A stretch of 64,000 nt of DNA from Pelagicoccus sp. SDUM812003 (GTDB taxonomy: Bacteria; Verrucomicrobiota; Verrucomicrobiia; Opitutales; Opitutaceae). The DNA lies in the NCBI RefSeq assembly GCF_031127815.1, contig NZ_JARXHY010000007.1:232999-296998 (forward strand). The letters run 5' to 3'. Below the pieces are notes generated by a model, which saw nothing but the letters and a program-made list of their open reading frames with translations, was not told the origin of the DNA and did not search any database. Of the stretch, positions 17,239-26,448 are shown piece by piece. The translations under genes and the position numbers were made by a program. Each line of letters opens with the position of its first letter. Position 1 is the stretch's first letter.

Positions 17239-18216
17239 TTACTTGCGTTCGACTTCCTCTCGCTTATCGGGAAAGCCGCGTCGGTCTCGAATCACGTAGA
17301 GCGGACGAGCTTTCACTTCGTCATAGACGCGACCGAGGTATTCGCCAAGGACGCCGAGTCCGATCAGCTGGATGCCGCCAAGGAAGAGGGTGACGACCAT
17401 GATGGAGGCGTAGCCCGGCACATCGACGCCGGAGACCAAGGTGCGAACGAAAAGAAAGGCTGCATAGGCGAAGGCCAGTCCGGACACGGAGGCTCCGATG
17501 TAGGCCCAGATGCGAAGGGGTTTGGAACTGAATGCGAAGATGCCGTTCCCGGCTAGGTGCATCAGGCTGGAGGGCGTGAATCGGGAGTCGCCGCTGGCTC
17601 GATTGTCGCGATCGAAGCTCACCGTGGCGGTTCGGAATCCCAGCCAGGCGAAGATGCCTTTGAGAAAGCGGTTTCGTTCCCCCAGTTGCTGGAAGGCCTC
17701 GACCACTTTGCGGTCCATCAGACGAAAGTCGCCTGTGTCCACCGGGAGCGTGGTCTGGGAAATCAGATTGAAGACGCGGTAGAAGGCTCGAGCGGTGAGC
17801 CGTTTGGCGCTGCTGTCGGCGTGGCGAGAGCCCCGCTGGGCGGTTACCACCTCGTATCCCTCCCGCCAGAGTTCGACCATCTTTGGGATGAGTTCCGGAG
17901 GGTCCTGCAGGTCGGCGTCGATCGGGATGACCGCTCTTCCGCTGCAATGCCGAATCGCTGCGGTGAGAGCCGCTTCCTTGCCGAAGTTTCGCGAGAGGGA
18001 AACGGCTTTTAGCCGTTCGTCGCCCGCTTGCAGCGCGACCAGTTTTTCCCAGGTGCCATCGGAGCTGCCGTCGTCGACGAGGACGATTTCGTAGGCCTCC
18101 TGCAAAGGCTTCATGACCGAGTGGATTCGATGGAGGAAGGCATCCAATCCTTGTTCCTCGTTGTGGCAGGGAACGGCTAGGGAGATGGTCGGTATTCTGG
18201 ATAAGGGGGAATCCAT
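17239..18216 (-). CDS. Family 2 glycosyltransferase with two C-terminal membrane helices (GtrB/DPM-like)
   Basis: 325 residues. GT-A fold with the start ISLAVPCHNEEQGLDAF, the nucleotide-binding VLVDDGSSDGTWE and the metal-binding DADLQDPPE. Two hydrophobic segments lie at about residues 235-260 and 270-295, the layout of bactoprenyl-phosphate glucosyltransferases (GtrB, ArnC). It would move a sugar from a nucleotide donor to undecaprenyl phosphate on the cytoplasmic face. The GT-C-like membrane protein 40 bases upstream on the same strand is a natural partner that could use the lipid-linked sugar outside. Confidence 0.9.
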   Translation of the reverse strand: MDSPLSRIPTISLAVPCHNEEQGLDAFLHRIHSVMKPLQEAYEIVLVDDGSSDGTWEKLVALQAGDERLKAVSLSRNFGKEAALTAAIRHCSGRAVIPIDADLQDPPELIPKMVELWREGYEVVTAQRGSRHADSSAKRLTARAFYRVFNLISQTTLPVDTGDFRLMDRKVVEAFQQLGERNRFLKGIFAWLGFRTATVSFDRDNRASGDSRFTPSSLMHLAGNGIFAFSSKPLRIWAYIGASVSGLAFAYAAFLFVRTLVSGVDVPGYASIMVVTLFLGGIQLIGLGVLGEYLGRVYDEVKARPLYVIRDRRGFPDKREEVERK

Positions 18217-18256
18217 TCGCTCGATCGCGGCGTGTGGGAGGAGGTGAGGATGCAGC

Positions 18257-19762
18257 TTAGTTCATGGTCTTGCTATCCAGTCGTTCGAGCGTTTGCAAGT
18301 CTGACTCGGCCGCTGCCTGGTTGCCCAGTCGGTGGTGGGCATAGGATCGGAGCAGGTAGAGTCGCGGGCGTTGGTCGTCGAGGGCGATGGCGGTATTCAA
18401 ATGCTCGAGACTCGTCTCAAACCGTTCCTGGTCGAGAGCTTCCTCTGCTATCTTCTGGTGGAAGAGCCACGCCGCATGGTGGTTTGGATCCACTTCCAGC
18501 ATGCGCTGCATCAGCGACTCGGTCGACCGCCAGGCGCTTTGGTAGCGTATGGTGTTAAGCGAGCACGCGATCAACGCGGCGGCCATGGCAGGGGCTGCGA
18601 TTTTCAGAACCCCTTTTCCGAGCGAGCGTTCCAGAACCCAGTAGAGCGCGAGGGCGAGCGCCATGCTGTTGAGGTAGGTGTAGCGATCTGAAGGAAGGTC
18701 GATCGGGCCGGTGAAACCGAGAAACGGCAGGGAGAGCAGGGCGTATGCGATGCTCGCTCCCCAGATTCGCCGGTCTCGTTTTCCGAGCCACGCCGCGAGG
18801 CAGGCGAAGACCGCGAGCAAGCCGATGGAGACAAGGTAGCTGGCTGAGTTCGCGGGAACCTCATGGGCGCCTCGATAGTAGGGGGTGAGGCCGAAGGGAG
18901 CGAGCGTCTTGAGCAGAAACTGCCCGAGCAAGTACGCGGCGTCCGCCACGCTCTGCAGCGACGCGCTGTCCGATAGGTCGGCGACTTCTGAATACAGGGC
19001 CGAGTCCGAAGAGCCCTTTAGAAAGTAGATCCCGAATACGGCGATGGATACGGCGGCGAAGGGGCCCAATCGCATCCACGCCTGCCGTCCGGGCGGCGAT
19101 AGCGGATTGATGCTTTGCGACAGGTTGAGCGTTTTGAAAAAACCGATTTCCGTGAGCAAAAGAATAGCCGGGAAAAGAATGCCGGTCGGATAGCTCAGCA
19201 TGGCGAGCGAGTAGGCGACAAAGGAACAGGCAAGCAGTGGCTTGTTTCCCCCTTCGAATGAGCGCGACTTCAGGTAGGCGAGGTAGGAAAGCAAAAGGAA
19301 GTTAGCCGCCAGCAGGTGGGCTTGGGCCGAGATCCAGGAAACCGCTTCCACCCGAAGCGGATGGCACGACCACAGGACCACCGCCAGAGCGGCCAGCCAA
19401 GAGAGCGTCGGGCATTCGTTTTCGCTGCGGGCGCGAAGGCGAAGCGCGATTCGAAGCAGCAGAGTCGCGGCGCAAGCGTGGAGCAGGATGTTGACGAGAT
19501 GGAATCCCGAAGGCGTCAGACCGAAAAGCTGATGCTGGACGACATAGGCGATCCAGTTCAGCGGTCGCCATTGCGAGACGTAGTCGGTCTTGAACGCCCA
19601 AGCGAGACTTCCAGGCTCGGTGAGCGAAGACTCGATCAGACGCTCGTTCGATAGCAGATTGATATCGTCGTCCCAGCGAACGAAACCGGAGTCCAGGCTA
19701 GGAGCGTAGAGAGCGACGCTGAGCAGAAAGACGAGCAAGGACTGGAGGGAGGAGCGTGACAT
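18257..19762 (-). CDS. Multipass GT-C-like mannosyltransferase (TMTC type) with TPR tail
   Basis: 501 residues from the ATG at 19762, where the first membrane helix starts (SLQSLLVFLLSVALYAPSLD); the frame is open further upstream without family character. The loop FVRWDDDINLLSNERL and HPLRVEAVSWISAQ are the signatures of TMTC/O-mannosyltransferase-like proteins with an acidic catalytic loop. About ten membrane helices follow, then a helical TPR-like C-terminus (about 400-501, WLFHQKIAEEAL, LEHLNTAIALDDQRP). Family members transfer sugar from polyprenyl phosphate to proteins or glycans on the periplasmic side. It lies directly upstream of the GtrB-like gene. Confidence 0.8.
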   Translation of the reverse strand: MSRSSLQSLLVFLLSVALYAPSLDSGFVRWDDDINLLSNERLIESSLTEPGSLAWAFKTDYVSQWRPLNWIAYVVQHQLFGLTPSGFHLVNILLHACAATLLLRIALRLRARSENECPTLSWLAALAVVLWSCHPLRVEAVSWISAQAHLLAANFLLLSYLAYLKSRSFEGGNKPLLACSFVAYSLAMLSYPTGILFPAILLLTEIGFFKTLNLSQSINPLSPPGRQAWMRLGPFAAVSIAVFGIYFLKGSSDSALYSEVADLSDSASLQSVADAAYLLGQFLLKTLAPFGLTPYYRGAHEVPANSASYLVSIGLLAVFACLAAWLGKRDRRIWGASIAYALLSLPFLGFTGPIDLPSDRYTYLNSMALALALYWVLERSLGKGVLKIAAPAMAAALIACSLNTIRYQSAWRSTESLMQRMLEVDPNHHAAWLFHQKIAEEALDQERFETSLEHLNTAIALDDQRPRLYLLRSYAHHRLGNQAAAESDLQTLERLDSKTMN

Positions 19763-19913
19763 AGGGTAACATTGCGCTGGCGCGTCTTGTTTGAACGGCT
19801 GCGAAGCGGCCCACCTTAAGCTGCCCATGGCCCACAAGCCCTGCAAAGGCCGCCAGCTGCCGGTCCGCCCATGGCGGCGGAGCGCAGCCTTTTTCCACAA
19901 ATCTGCGGATTTC

Positions 19914-21347
19914 CTACCTGGCCGGACGTCGTTTGAAAAACAGGGAGTTGAGCAGCAGGGCGAAGCCGACGCAAAGCCAGAGGTTGATGAACATCAGGTG
20001 CAGAAAATGCCATGGCGCGGGGCGAGTCTCTGGAGCGGCTGCGTGCCAGGCCGGCCAGCCGAATGACAGCAGCGCGTAGAGCCCAGCTCCGAAAAAGAGG
20101 GAGGCGATCACCGCCCGCGCGTGCACGTTCTTGAAAAGGAGACCGGTGATGAATGCCGCCAGGATCGGCATGCTGAAGAGCCCGATAAGCTGCTGAATGA
20201 GCTGAATGATGCTTTCCGCTCCCATGTAGGCGGGCACCAACGCGATGCCCAGGATTGCGAAGAAAATGGATACGCCCACGCTGAGCGGGCCGATGTTGAC
20301 CTTTGGATTGACGAAGCGCTGATGCAGGTCGCAGACGTAGAGCGCCGCGGAGGAGTTTAGCGTGGAATTGAAACTGGTCATGGTGGCAGCGACCATCGCG
20401 GCGGCGAAGGCCCCTGAGAGCCACGTCGGCAAGGTGTCCGACACGATGCGCCCGTAGGTTGCGTCGCCAATATCTCCATACAGCTTGTAGGCGCAGAGGC
20501 CGGGGATGATGACGATGGCAGGCACGATGGAGGCGCGAATGACCGCTGCAGCGTAGCAGCCGCGCTGGGCTTCCTTCAAGGACTTGGCGGCGAGGGCCCG
20601 CTGGGTGATGGTCTGGTTCACGCTCCAGTAGTAGAGCTGAGTGAAGATCATACCGGTCAGCAAAGTGTGCCAAGGCACCGGAGCGGAGCTGTCGCCGATC
20701 AAAGCGAGGCGTTCCGCGGGAAGCCCGCTGAGATCCCAGTCGACCGCCGCGAGGGCGAGAGCCACTACGAGCAAAGCCATGCCGAAAAGCAGCACGCCGC
20801 TGTAGGTATCGGAAACCGCCACGGCCCGCAGCCCGCCGAAGATCGCGTAGAGGGCGCCCGCGATGGCGATGACGGTGGCGACCAGCATCAGGGGAACGTG
20901 CAGACCGAAGAGGGAGATGAGGAAGAGCGAGCTCGTATAGAGCATGATGGGCAGGAAAATGACCACGTTTCCCAGAAGGAAGAGAAAGGCCACGGTGGCC
21001 CGCAGGCTGGGTTCCCCGTACTTGCGCTCCAGCAGTTCCGTGACCGTGGTGCAGTCGTTTTTGTAATAAAGGGGCAGGAAGACCTTCGCCAGCAGGATCA
21101 GCCCCGGCACCCCAGCCAGCTCCCACCAGATCACGTTCAGCATCTGGTTCCCATTCCAGCCCACTAGGGTGTCGGTGTTTATGTTGGTCAAGGTCAGCGA
21201 GCCGGCGACGAAGATCCAGCTCAGTCCTCCTCCAGCCAGGAAATACTCCTTGGCTCCCGATTCCGAAGAACGAGCTCCGCGACATTTCCAGTAGGTCAGG
21301 ACGGCGATTGCTGCCGTGATCAGGGCGAAAACGAGAAACTGGATCAT
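19914..21347 (-). CDS. Sodium/solute symporter (SSS family)
   Basis: 477 residues from the ATG at 21347, where the first helix begins (MIQFLVFALITAAIAVL); an upstream ATG at 21407 would add 20 residues. Some 13 membrane helices are present. FLAGGGLSW, the GGLRAVAVSDTYSGVLLF block and AAAMVAATMTSFNSTLNSSAAL are SSS/SGLT signatures, including the Na+-site helix. Substrate not readable; many relatives carry sugars or sialic acids, consistent with the GH39 gene nearby. It is 151 bases upstream of the TMTC-like gene. Confidence 0.88.
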   Translation of the reverse strand: MIQFLVFALITAAIAVLTYWKCRGARSSESGAKEYFLAGGGLSWIFVAGSLTLTNINTDTLVGWNGNQMLNVIWWELAGVPGLILLAKVFLPLYYKNDCTTVTELLERKYGEPSLRATVAFLFLLGNVVIFLPIMLYTSSLFLISLFGLHVPLMLVATVIAIAGALYAIFGGLRAVAVSDTYSGVLLFGMALLVVALALAAVDWDLSGLPAERLALIGDSSAPVPWHTLLTGMIFTQLYYWSVNQTITQRALAAKSLKEAQRGCYAAAVIRASIVPAIVIIPGLCAYKLYGDIGDATYGRIVSDTLPTWLSGAFAAAMVAATMTSFNSTLNSSAALYVCDLHQRFVNPKVNIGPLSVGVSIFFAILGIALVPAYMGAESIIQLIQQLIGLFSMPILAAFITGLLFKNVHARAVIASLFFGAGLYALLSFGWPAWHAAAPETRPAPWHFLHLMFINLWLCVGFALLLNSLFFKRRPAR

Positions 21348-21482
21348 TTGGGCAAAGGGGGAAGAGGGTAAGAAGTCGACATAGGCAAACTGAGGACGCT
21401 TCGCCACATCGCCGCTCTCGGAACGTCAAATCCTCCCGCTGCGATCGGAAAAATCACTCCGAATGGCCAAAGCCGGGTTGAA

Positions 21483-21500
21483 ATCCTACAGATGTAGGAT
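21483..21500. promoter_or_regulatory. BlaI/CopY-type operator candidate (TACA-N2-TGTA)
   Basis: ATCCTACAGATGTAGGAT is an inverted repeat with 7-bp arms that contains TACAGATGTA, matching the TACAnnTGTA core of BlaI/MecI/CopY operators. It lies 18 bases before the start of the gene at 21519 and in the gap divergent from the symporter. Confidence 0.45.
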
Positions 21501-21518
21501 ATTGATTGTTTTGCCTCT

Positions 21519-22538
21519 ATGATTGCCACCACGGTTATCACCTTATTCGAGTCGCCGCCCGATGGCGGCCTTTTCCTGGTGACGCTTTTCACTCTGGTCA
21601 TGGCCTTTCGCTACTCGCTTCGCATCGCCCGGAGCTCGATTCGAGGCGAGTCCTGCGTGTCGGATGTGGCGAAGCTAAGCGTCTTGGGTCTGTTTTGCGG
21701 ATTTTGCGCGGTGGGGCGGATGGGGCTCGTTTTCGTGAGTTGGGCCCGCAGTTTGGACGTCGGGTATCACTACCTGCCTTATCGGTACATGCATTTTGGC
21801 GTGTACTGGACCTTTCTCGCGGTTTTTCTGAGTCTCTGCTGCTTTCTTTTCGGCTACCTCGCTCTGCACGCCAAACAGATCCAGGCTTCTCGCGTAGGGC
21901 GTCTGCTGATACGTTTTCGTTGGCTGCTTTTCGGGGGAGCGGTTGCGGCCTATGCGGTCATCATGTACTGGATCTCCACTCCTCGCGGCGAGGACTGGGA
22001 ATCCGCCTTGGCCCGTCTGGAAACGACTCCGGGGTTCGACGCTATCGATGAACCGGATGAGGTATTGCTCTATCGCGTCAAGCACGTGCGCATGGATCCG
22101 TTCGATCGCGACAACTTCTATCCTGGCTACGAAACGCCGATGGACATCAGGGAGAAGGGTGAAGATGAACAGATCGCGCAGCGATTCAGACGGTTTCGCT
22201 TTAGCAGCTATGTGGAGAAGCTCGATCCGAAGGCGGCGAAGGATGGTTTGGACGACCTGTTTGTCTATGCCGCCGATTCCTGGGCGAGCCACAATGCTAC
22301 TTTCATGCTTCGCTTCGTCGGAAAGCATTCGGTGGTGGATGTCTGGTTGAGCGAATACGGCGAGATGGACATCTTTTCCAGTCAGATGCTTTCCGACATC
22401 CCGCACATTCTGGCGTTTTCCAAGCCGTACGAGGATCTGATGATAAACGGTGACGAGCGATCGTATAAGTTTCTTATCGAAGGAAATCGAAGTCTGGGGC
22501 GTTGGAGCGAGCGATTGGATCGGCTGGAGATTGAATAA
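21519..22538 (+). CDS. Hypothetical membrane protein
   Basis: 339 residues, family not recognised. The first 160 residues hold four membrane helices (about 17-33, 52-76, 94-117 and 133-153); the remaining 180 are a soluble, charged domain, presumably exposed on one side. No motif of known enzymes was seen. A BlaI/CopY-type inverted repeat lies just before its start, which could place it under a BlaI-like repressor. It is divergent from the symporter gene. Confidence 0.7.
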   Translation: MIATTVITLFESPPDGGLFLVTLFTLVMAFRYSLRIARSSIRGESCVSDVAKLSVLGLFCGFCAVGRMGLVFVSWARSLDVGYHYLPYRYMHFGVYWTFLAVFLSLCCFLFGYLALHAKQIQASRVGRLLIRFRWLLFGGAVAAYAVIMYWISTPRGEDWESALARLETTPGFDAIDEPDEVLLYRVKHVRMDPFDRDNFYPGYETPMDIREKGEDEQIAQRFRRFRFSSYVEKLDPKAAKDGLDDLFVYAADSWASHNATFMLRFVGKHSVVDVWLSEYGEMDIFSSQMLSDIPHILAFSKPYEDLMINGDERSYKFLIEGNRSLGRWSERLDRLEIE

Positions 22539-22656
22539 GGGATCGACAACGAGCGTCTCAAGGCGCGGTTTAGACTGTAAGGAGACAACGCGCTTGTATC
22601 CAGATTAGATACTCCCGCTGTTTTATAACCCGTTACCCAGATATATATAGCCCCAA

Positions 22657-24159
22657 ATGAAAACCCGCATACCTGCTTTCATACTGATATTCGCTCTTGG
22701 TGGAATATCGGGATTCCTCGCTAGCTCCTATTTCCAGACCGTCGAGCGGCAGGACGTTTCCGACGCAGTGGTTGTCGAAAAAGCTTCGGAGGATGGAACA
22801 CCTCTCCGTGGAATCGGAGCTTCCTATGCCAGCGACTCGGCGGACGGCGCTTCGTATGAAGACGCGCTCAGCTTTCAGGAACGCATCGACCGAGCGATGG
22901 ATCACGATTCGTATCGACGCCGTCAATACGAGCTCGAGCGCCTGTTCGAAAACCTGAGCTCCGAGGAGGCCCCGCAGATGCTGGCGAAGATTCTGGAGAT
23001 CTCGGAGCCGAGATTGCGGGGCGACTTGCTGAGACCGTTTTTCGTGAAATGGGGCGAACTCGACGGTCCGATCGCTTACAAGATCGCCTCGGAAATGAAG
23101 GGCCGAAATCGCACCGACAGCGTCTCCGCGGTATTGGCGGGCTGGGCCCATACGGATGTGCACGCGTCTTGGGAGGCGGCGAAGGAGCTCATGGAAGGGG
23201 GTGGCAATTCGTTCGTTCAACTGAGACTGACCCGCGGCTCGGTCATGGAATTGGCCAAGCAGGATCCCGATCTTCTATTGCAGTACATCGCCGAAGATAC
23301 CGAGAATCGGCGTTTCGATGCGTTTAGTCGATTTCTCGTCGATGCGGCGTTCGAGGAGGAGCGTCAGGGGCAGCTGCTCGCCAAGCTATCGCAGATCGAA
23401 AATGGAGAGGACCGGGCGAAGCTGATTTCGCAGGTCTACCACCGTTGGGGAGTTCTGGACACGGAGGCGCCTTTGAACGCCTTGTCCCAGATCGACGATC
23501 CGCAGGAAGCGAAAGGCGCCCTAGAAGGATTTTTACGTGGCTGGGTTGAATCGGATGTGGAAGGGGCCTTGAATTTCGCGTTTGCCAACTACGACGACCC
23601 AGCGGTCAAGAGCGCCTTTCCGGACATGCTGCAGCAGACCTTTCGCGATGGCAGCGCCGAGCAGAGTTTGGAGCTCGTGGATCGTCTCTCGGAGGAAGGG
23701 CTGCTTGCGGAGGTGGGAATGGAAGTTTCTCGGACCTTGGCCTTCATACAGCCGCAGATCGCTCTCAAGATCTCCGACAGCATCCCTAACGAGGTGGAGC
23801 GGAACAACATCCGGATGCGGGCGGTTTCTCATCTGGCCCGCAACGATTTCGCCGCCGCCGTGACCTACTACGAAAAGGAGGAGTCGGTGGAGCAGCGGGC
23901 CCGCTACCTGCCCTCGATGGCTTGGTCGCTGACGGGTCGAAGCGATGGAGGAGCGAAGCTGGCTCAGTTGCTGGAGGGCATTCCAAGCGGCGAATCGCGT
24001 TCGCGTTCCCTCGAGCAGATCCTGACGGCCGCCACTCGCCCGGGAACGCGAATGAGCGACGACTTTCGCGAGGCCCTGTCGCTCATCGCCGAATCGGAAG
24101 CCGGACTCTCGGAGCAGGCCAAAGCTCTGAGCGAGAAGCTGCGCGCTCCTGGATCCTAG
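22657..24159 (+). CDS. Hypothetical secreted or membrane-anchored alpha-helical repeat protein
   Basis: 500 residues. An N-terminal hydrophobic segment (IPAFILIFALGGISGFLASS) acts as signal anchor. The rest is a run of paired helices with recurrent patterns such as 'A...W...D...A...' (for example RGWVESDVEGALNFA and VLAGWAHTDVHASWEAA), resembling a solenoid. I have seen this type in Verrucomicrobia without assigned function. No catalytic motif is seen. Stand-alone gene. Confidence 0.72.
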   Translation: MKTRIPAFILIFALGGISGFLASSYFQTVERQDVSDAVVVEKASEDGTPLRGIGASYASDSADGASYEDALSFQERIDRAMDHDSYRRRQYELERLFENLSSEEAPQMLAKILEISEPRLRGDLLRPFFVKWGELDGPIAYKIASEMKGRNRTDSVSAVLAGWAHTDVHASWEAAKELMEGGGNSFVQLRLTRGSVMELAKQDPDLLLQYIAEDTENRRFDAFSRFLVDAAFEEERQGQLLAKLSQIENGEDRAKLISQVYHRWGVLDTEAPLNALSQIDDPQEAKGALEGFLRGWVESDVEGALNFAFANYDDPAVKSAFPDMLQQTFRDGSAEQSLELVDRLSEEGLLAEVGMEVSRTLAFIQPQIALKISDSIPNEVERNNIRMRAVSHLARNDFAAAVTYYEKEESVEQRARYLPSMAWSLTGRSDGGAKLAQLLEGIPSGESRSRSLEQILTAATRPGTRMSDDFREALSLIAESEAGLSEQAKALSEKLRAPGS

Positions 24160-24170
24160 CAAGGAGAACG

Positions 24171-24202
24171 AAAAAAGCCCGTCGCGGCGGGCGCGACGGG
24201 CT
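24171..24202 (-). terminator. Rho-independent terminator of the VPD-CTERM gene
   Basis: On the minus strand the stem AGCCCGTCGC/GCGACGGGCT is followed by six T. It is 30 bases beyond the stop of the gene at 24232 and also close to the end of the convergent gene. Confidence 0.85.
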
Positions 24203-24231
24203 CTGAAAAATATTGAGTGAACGTGGGCCGA

Positions 24232-24942
24232 TTAGCGACGCGCTTGGCGGCGGAAGAACGCCAGACCGAAAAGGGCGCCACCGAGAAGCGCGATGGTGGA
24301 AGAAGCGTCGGGAACAACGGAGATCTTGTGTTCTTCGACCTCGCCTTGCCATAGGTGGCCGGTGGGTTGGAACAGATTGTTGTACGTTTCGTCGCTTAGA
24401 TCCCATTGGTCCTCCCAAACGCTGTTCGCCCTCTTGTCGTTCAAGGATTCGCTGCAGACGACGCGAGCTCGGAGCCACAAGCTGCCGATGTGAAAGCTTT
24501 CGATGGTGAAGTCGCCGGACTCGAATACGAAATCTGCTTCACCAGGAGCTGGAGGTGTATAGGATCCATTTACGTTCGGCAGCTCTTGCTTCGCGAATAT
24601 GATCGTCTCGCTCGGATCGTCGAACGAGCCGTTCTTATTCCAATCAATCCATGCCTTCACAAAGTCGGCGTAGTGCGTGCCGACGTTCCGCTTGTGCATG
24701 TTGAATTGGAACTTGACGGTCTGGCCGACGGATAGGGCTTCTCTTCCCCAGGTGACGCCATTGTCTACGCTCCAGAAGACGCCTTGCTCATCGACCAAGC
24801 CGTTGTTGTCGTAGGTGGCGAGTTCCTGCCATTCGGTGGTGCTGTGCGTCGCCGTGCCGTAAGAGGCGGGAATGGCGAGACAGGTCGCGGCCGCTACGAG
24901 GGAGGAAAGTGCGGCGAGGACAAGTTTTAGATGTGTTTTCAT
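24232..24942 (-). CDS. Exported VPD-type PEP-CTERM protein
   Basis: 236 residues from the ATG at 24942, where a signal peptide begins (THLKLVLAALSSLVAAATCLA); the open frame upstream has no signal character. The C-terminus is VPDASSTIALLGGALFGLAF followed by FRRQARR: a VPD motif, a hydrophobic helix and a basic tail, the variant called VPDSG-CTERM. Such tails are processed by an exosortase, none of which is in the window. The central domain is beta-rich with WIDWNKNGSFDDPSE, a dockerin or GEVED-like metal-binding turn. It probably ends up in the envelope or extracellular matrix. Confidence 0.82.
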   Translation of the reverse strand: MKTHLKLVLAALSSLVAAATCLAIPASYGTATHSTTEWQELATYDNNGLVDEQGVFWSVDNGVTWGREALSVGQTVKFQFNMHKRNVGTHYADFVKAWIDWNKNGSFDDPSETIIFAKQELPNVNGSYTPPAPGEADFVFESGDFTIESFHIGSLWLRARVVCSESLNDKRANSVWEDQWDLSDETYNNLFQPTGHLWQGEVEEHKISVVPDASSTIALLGGALFGLAFFRRQARR

Positions 24943-25278
24943 GGTGTTCGGGTTTAGGCGGGAGTAATTCCCCTGATGGCTCCTATTAGCCTGCCGTGCG
25001 CCAAGTGATTGAGCTTGGCGGGTAAGGGGATGTACGTAATTGCATAAGCTTTTACGCAGCAACGACCTATGGGAGGATAGGTGCCGTAAAGGGCTCCGCG
25101 TCCGAAATTTCGCGGGTGTCAAGGAATTCGACGAAAAGGCCTAGCGTTGACAGAAATCCGCTTGGCTATACCCGATGCCGGGCGATCGCTGGCTGAGACG
25201 AGCGTTGCGGCCATCGGCGCGTCGTCGACAGAGGAACGACGAATCGGCCTTCCCGTTCCGCGGTAGTTGCGAAAGGTT
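24943..25278. other. 336-bp intergenic region
   Basis: The leader and promoter of the VPD-CTERM gene should lie here. A hairpin CGCCAAG/CTTGGCG is at about 25000-25021. No conserved riboswitch core, tRNA or small coding frame with a convincing start was recognised. Confidence 0.4.
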
Positions 25279-26448
25279 TCAGTCGTTCTGGTTCAGGTAT
25301 TTCGGATTTCGCGTGCCGTCGTAGAGTTCGTACTCAAGCAGGCGGCATTCGATGGGGCCATTGTAGAACTCGATGCGTCGCTTGGTTTTCAGTCCGACGC
25401 GTTTGCCGAGGTTTTTGTTTCCGGTGAAAATGTAGCCCCAGTAGCCCGGGCAGCGCTGTTTGAAGAGATCGCCGATTTCCTTGTAGGTCTGCTCAAGCTT
25501 GCGTTGCTCGCCGAGGCGCTCTCCGTATTCAGGATTCAATACCATGACGCCCGCTTCTTCGGGGATAGGGGCGTCGCGGAAGTCGCACACGCGAAACTCG
25601 ATGAGGTGATCGACGCCCGCTTTTCGGGCGTTGGTTTCAGCGGCCTTGATGGCTTCCCGATCGATATCGGAGGCGATGATGGGAAATGGCAGGCTGTCCG
25701 GGACGCGTTTACGCAGCTCTTCGCGGAGCTCCTTGTAGTCGCTATCTCGGTACGGTTTGAAATGCATGAAGGAGAAATTGTCGCGGCGTAGATTGCCTGG
25801 GATCTGGCTCGCCATGAGAGCGGCTTCGATGGCAAGGGTGCCGCTTCCACACATGGGGTTCAAGAAAGGGCTTTTATAGTCCCAGCGAGTGGCGGCGATG
25901 ATGGAGGAGGCGAGGTTTTCCCGGACCGGAGCCTTGCCCGGCATGACGCGGTAGCCGCGATTGCTCAGCGGCACGCCTGAGGTGTCGAGGTACAGGCAGA
26001 CGTCGTCATGCTGCCAATACAGAAAGACCACGCAGCGATCGCGTTCGTTTCCAGAGTCGGGGCGTTGGCCGGTCTCGTCGCGGATTCGATCCACGATGGC
26101 GTCTTTGAGCCGAAGGTTCGGGTACTTGGTGTTGTTGACGGTGTCGTTGCGGATGGAGGATACGATGGAAAGGTAGCCGTCCTCGGGAATCCAGCTTTCC
26201 CAAGGCATTTTGTTAGCGTGATAGTAGAGATCTTCGCCGTCGTGAGCTAGGAACTCGCCCACTTGCCAAAGCACCCGTAAACCGGTGCGCAGACTCAGGT
26301 TGAGGCGGATGCAATCGCGGTAGTCGCCCTCGGTGAATACGCCGTTCGATACCTCGGAATGGACCGAGTAGCCGAGACTTTCCAGCTCTTGAGCGAGGTA
26401 GCCCGAGCAGGCTTTGGGACAAGTGACAAGAATAGGTCGCTTTTGCAT
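25279..26448 (-). CDS. THUMP-domain class I RNA methyltransferase (RlmL N-half / YpsC-like)
   Basis: 389 residues. The N-terminal ferredoxin-like/THUMP part (about 1-165) begins ILVTCPKACSGYLAQELESLGY. PLSNRGYRVMPGKAPVRENLA and FLNPMCGSGTLAIEAALMAS lead into the Rossmann methyltransferase part. The target-base motif, usually NPPYGER, is NPEYGERLG here. The family methylates guanine N2 in 23S rRNA (G2445 for RlmL). E. coli RlmL is fused to RlmK; this protein corresponds to the first half only. Divergent from the choice-of-anchor I gene. Confidence 0.85.
   Translation of the reverse strand: MQKRPILVTCPKACSGYLAQELESLGYSVHSEVSNGVFTEGDYRDCIRLNLSLRTGLRVLWQVGEFLAHDGEDLYYHANKMPWESWIPEDGYLSIVSSIRNDTVNNTKYPNLRLKDAIVDRIRDETGQRPDSGNERDRCVVFLYWQHDDVCLYLDTSGVPLSNRGYRVMPGKAPVRENLASSIIAATRWDYKSPFLNPMCGSGTLAIEAALMASQIPGNLRRDNFSFMHFKPYRDSDYKELREELRKRVPDSLPFPIIASDIDREAIKAAETNARKAGVDHLIEFRVCDFRDAPIPEEAGVMVLNPEYGERLGEQRKLEQTYKEIGDLFKQRCPGYWGYIFTGNKNLGKRVGLKTKRRIEFYNGPIECRLLEYELYDGTRNPKYLNQND

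Noticed and set aside
19816..21429. A 537-codon minus-strand frame in another phase over the symporter gene
   Set aside because: The product is Arg- and Pro-rich and soluble, whereas the other phase gives a perfect SSS transporter.
24943..25278. A possible riboswitch leader for the VPD-CTERM gene
   Set aside because: A GCCTAAACC-like stretch recalls c-di-GMP riboswitches, but the conserved core and paired stems are missing.
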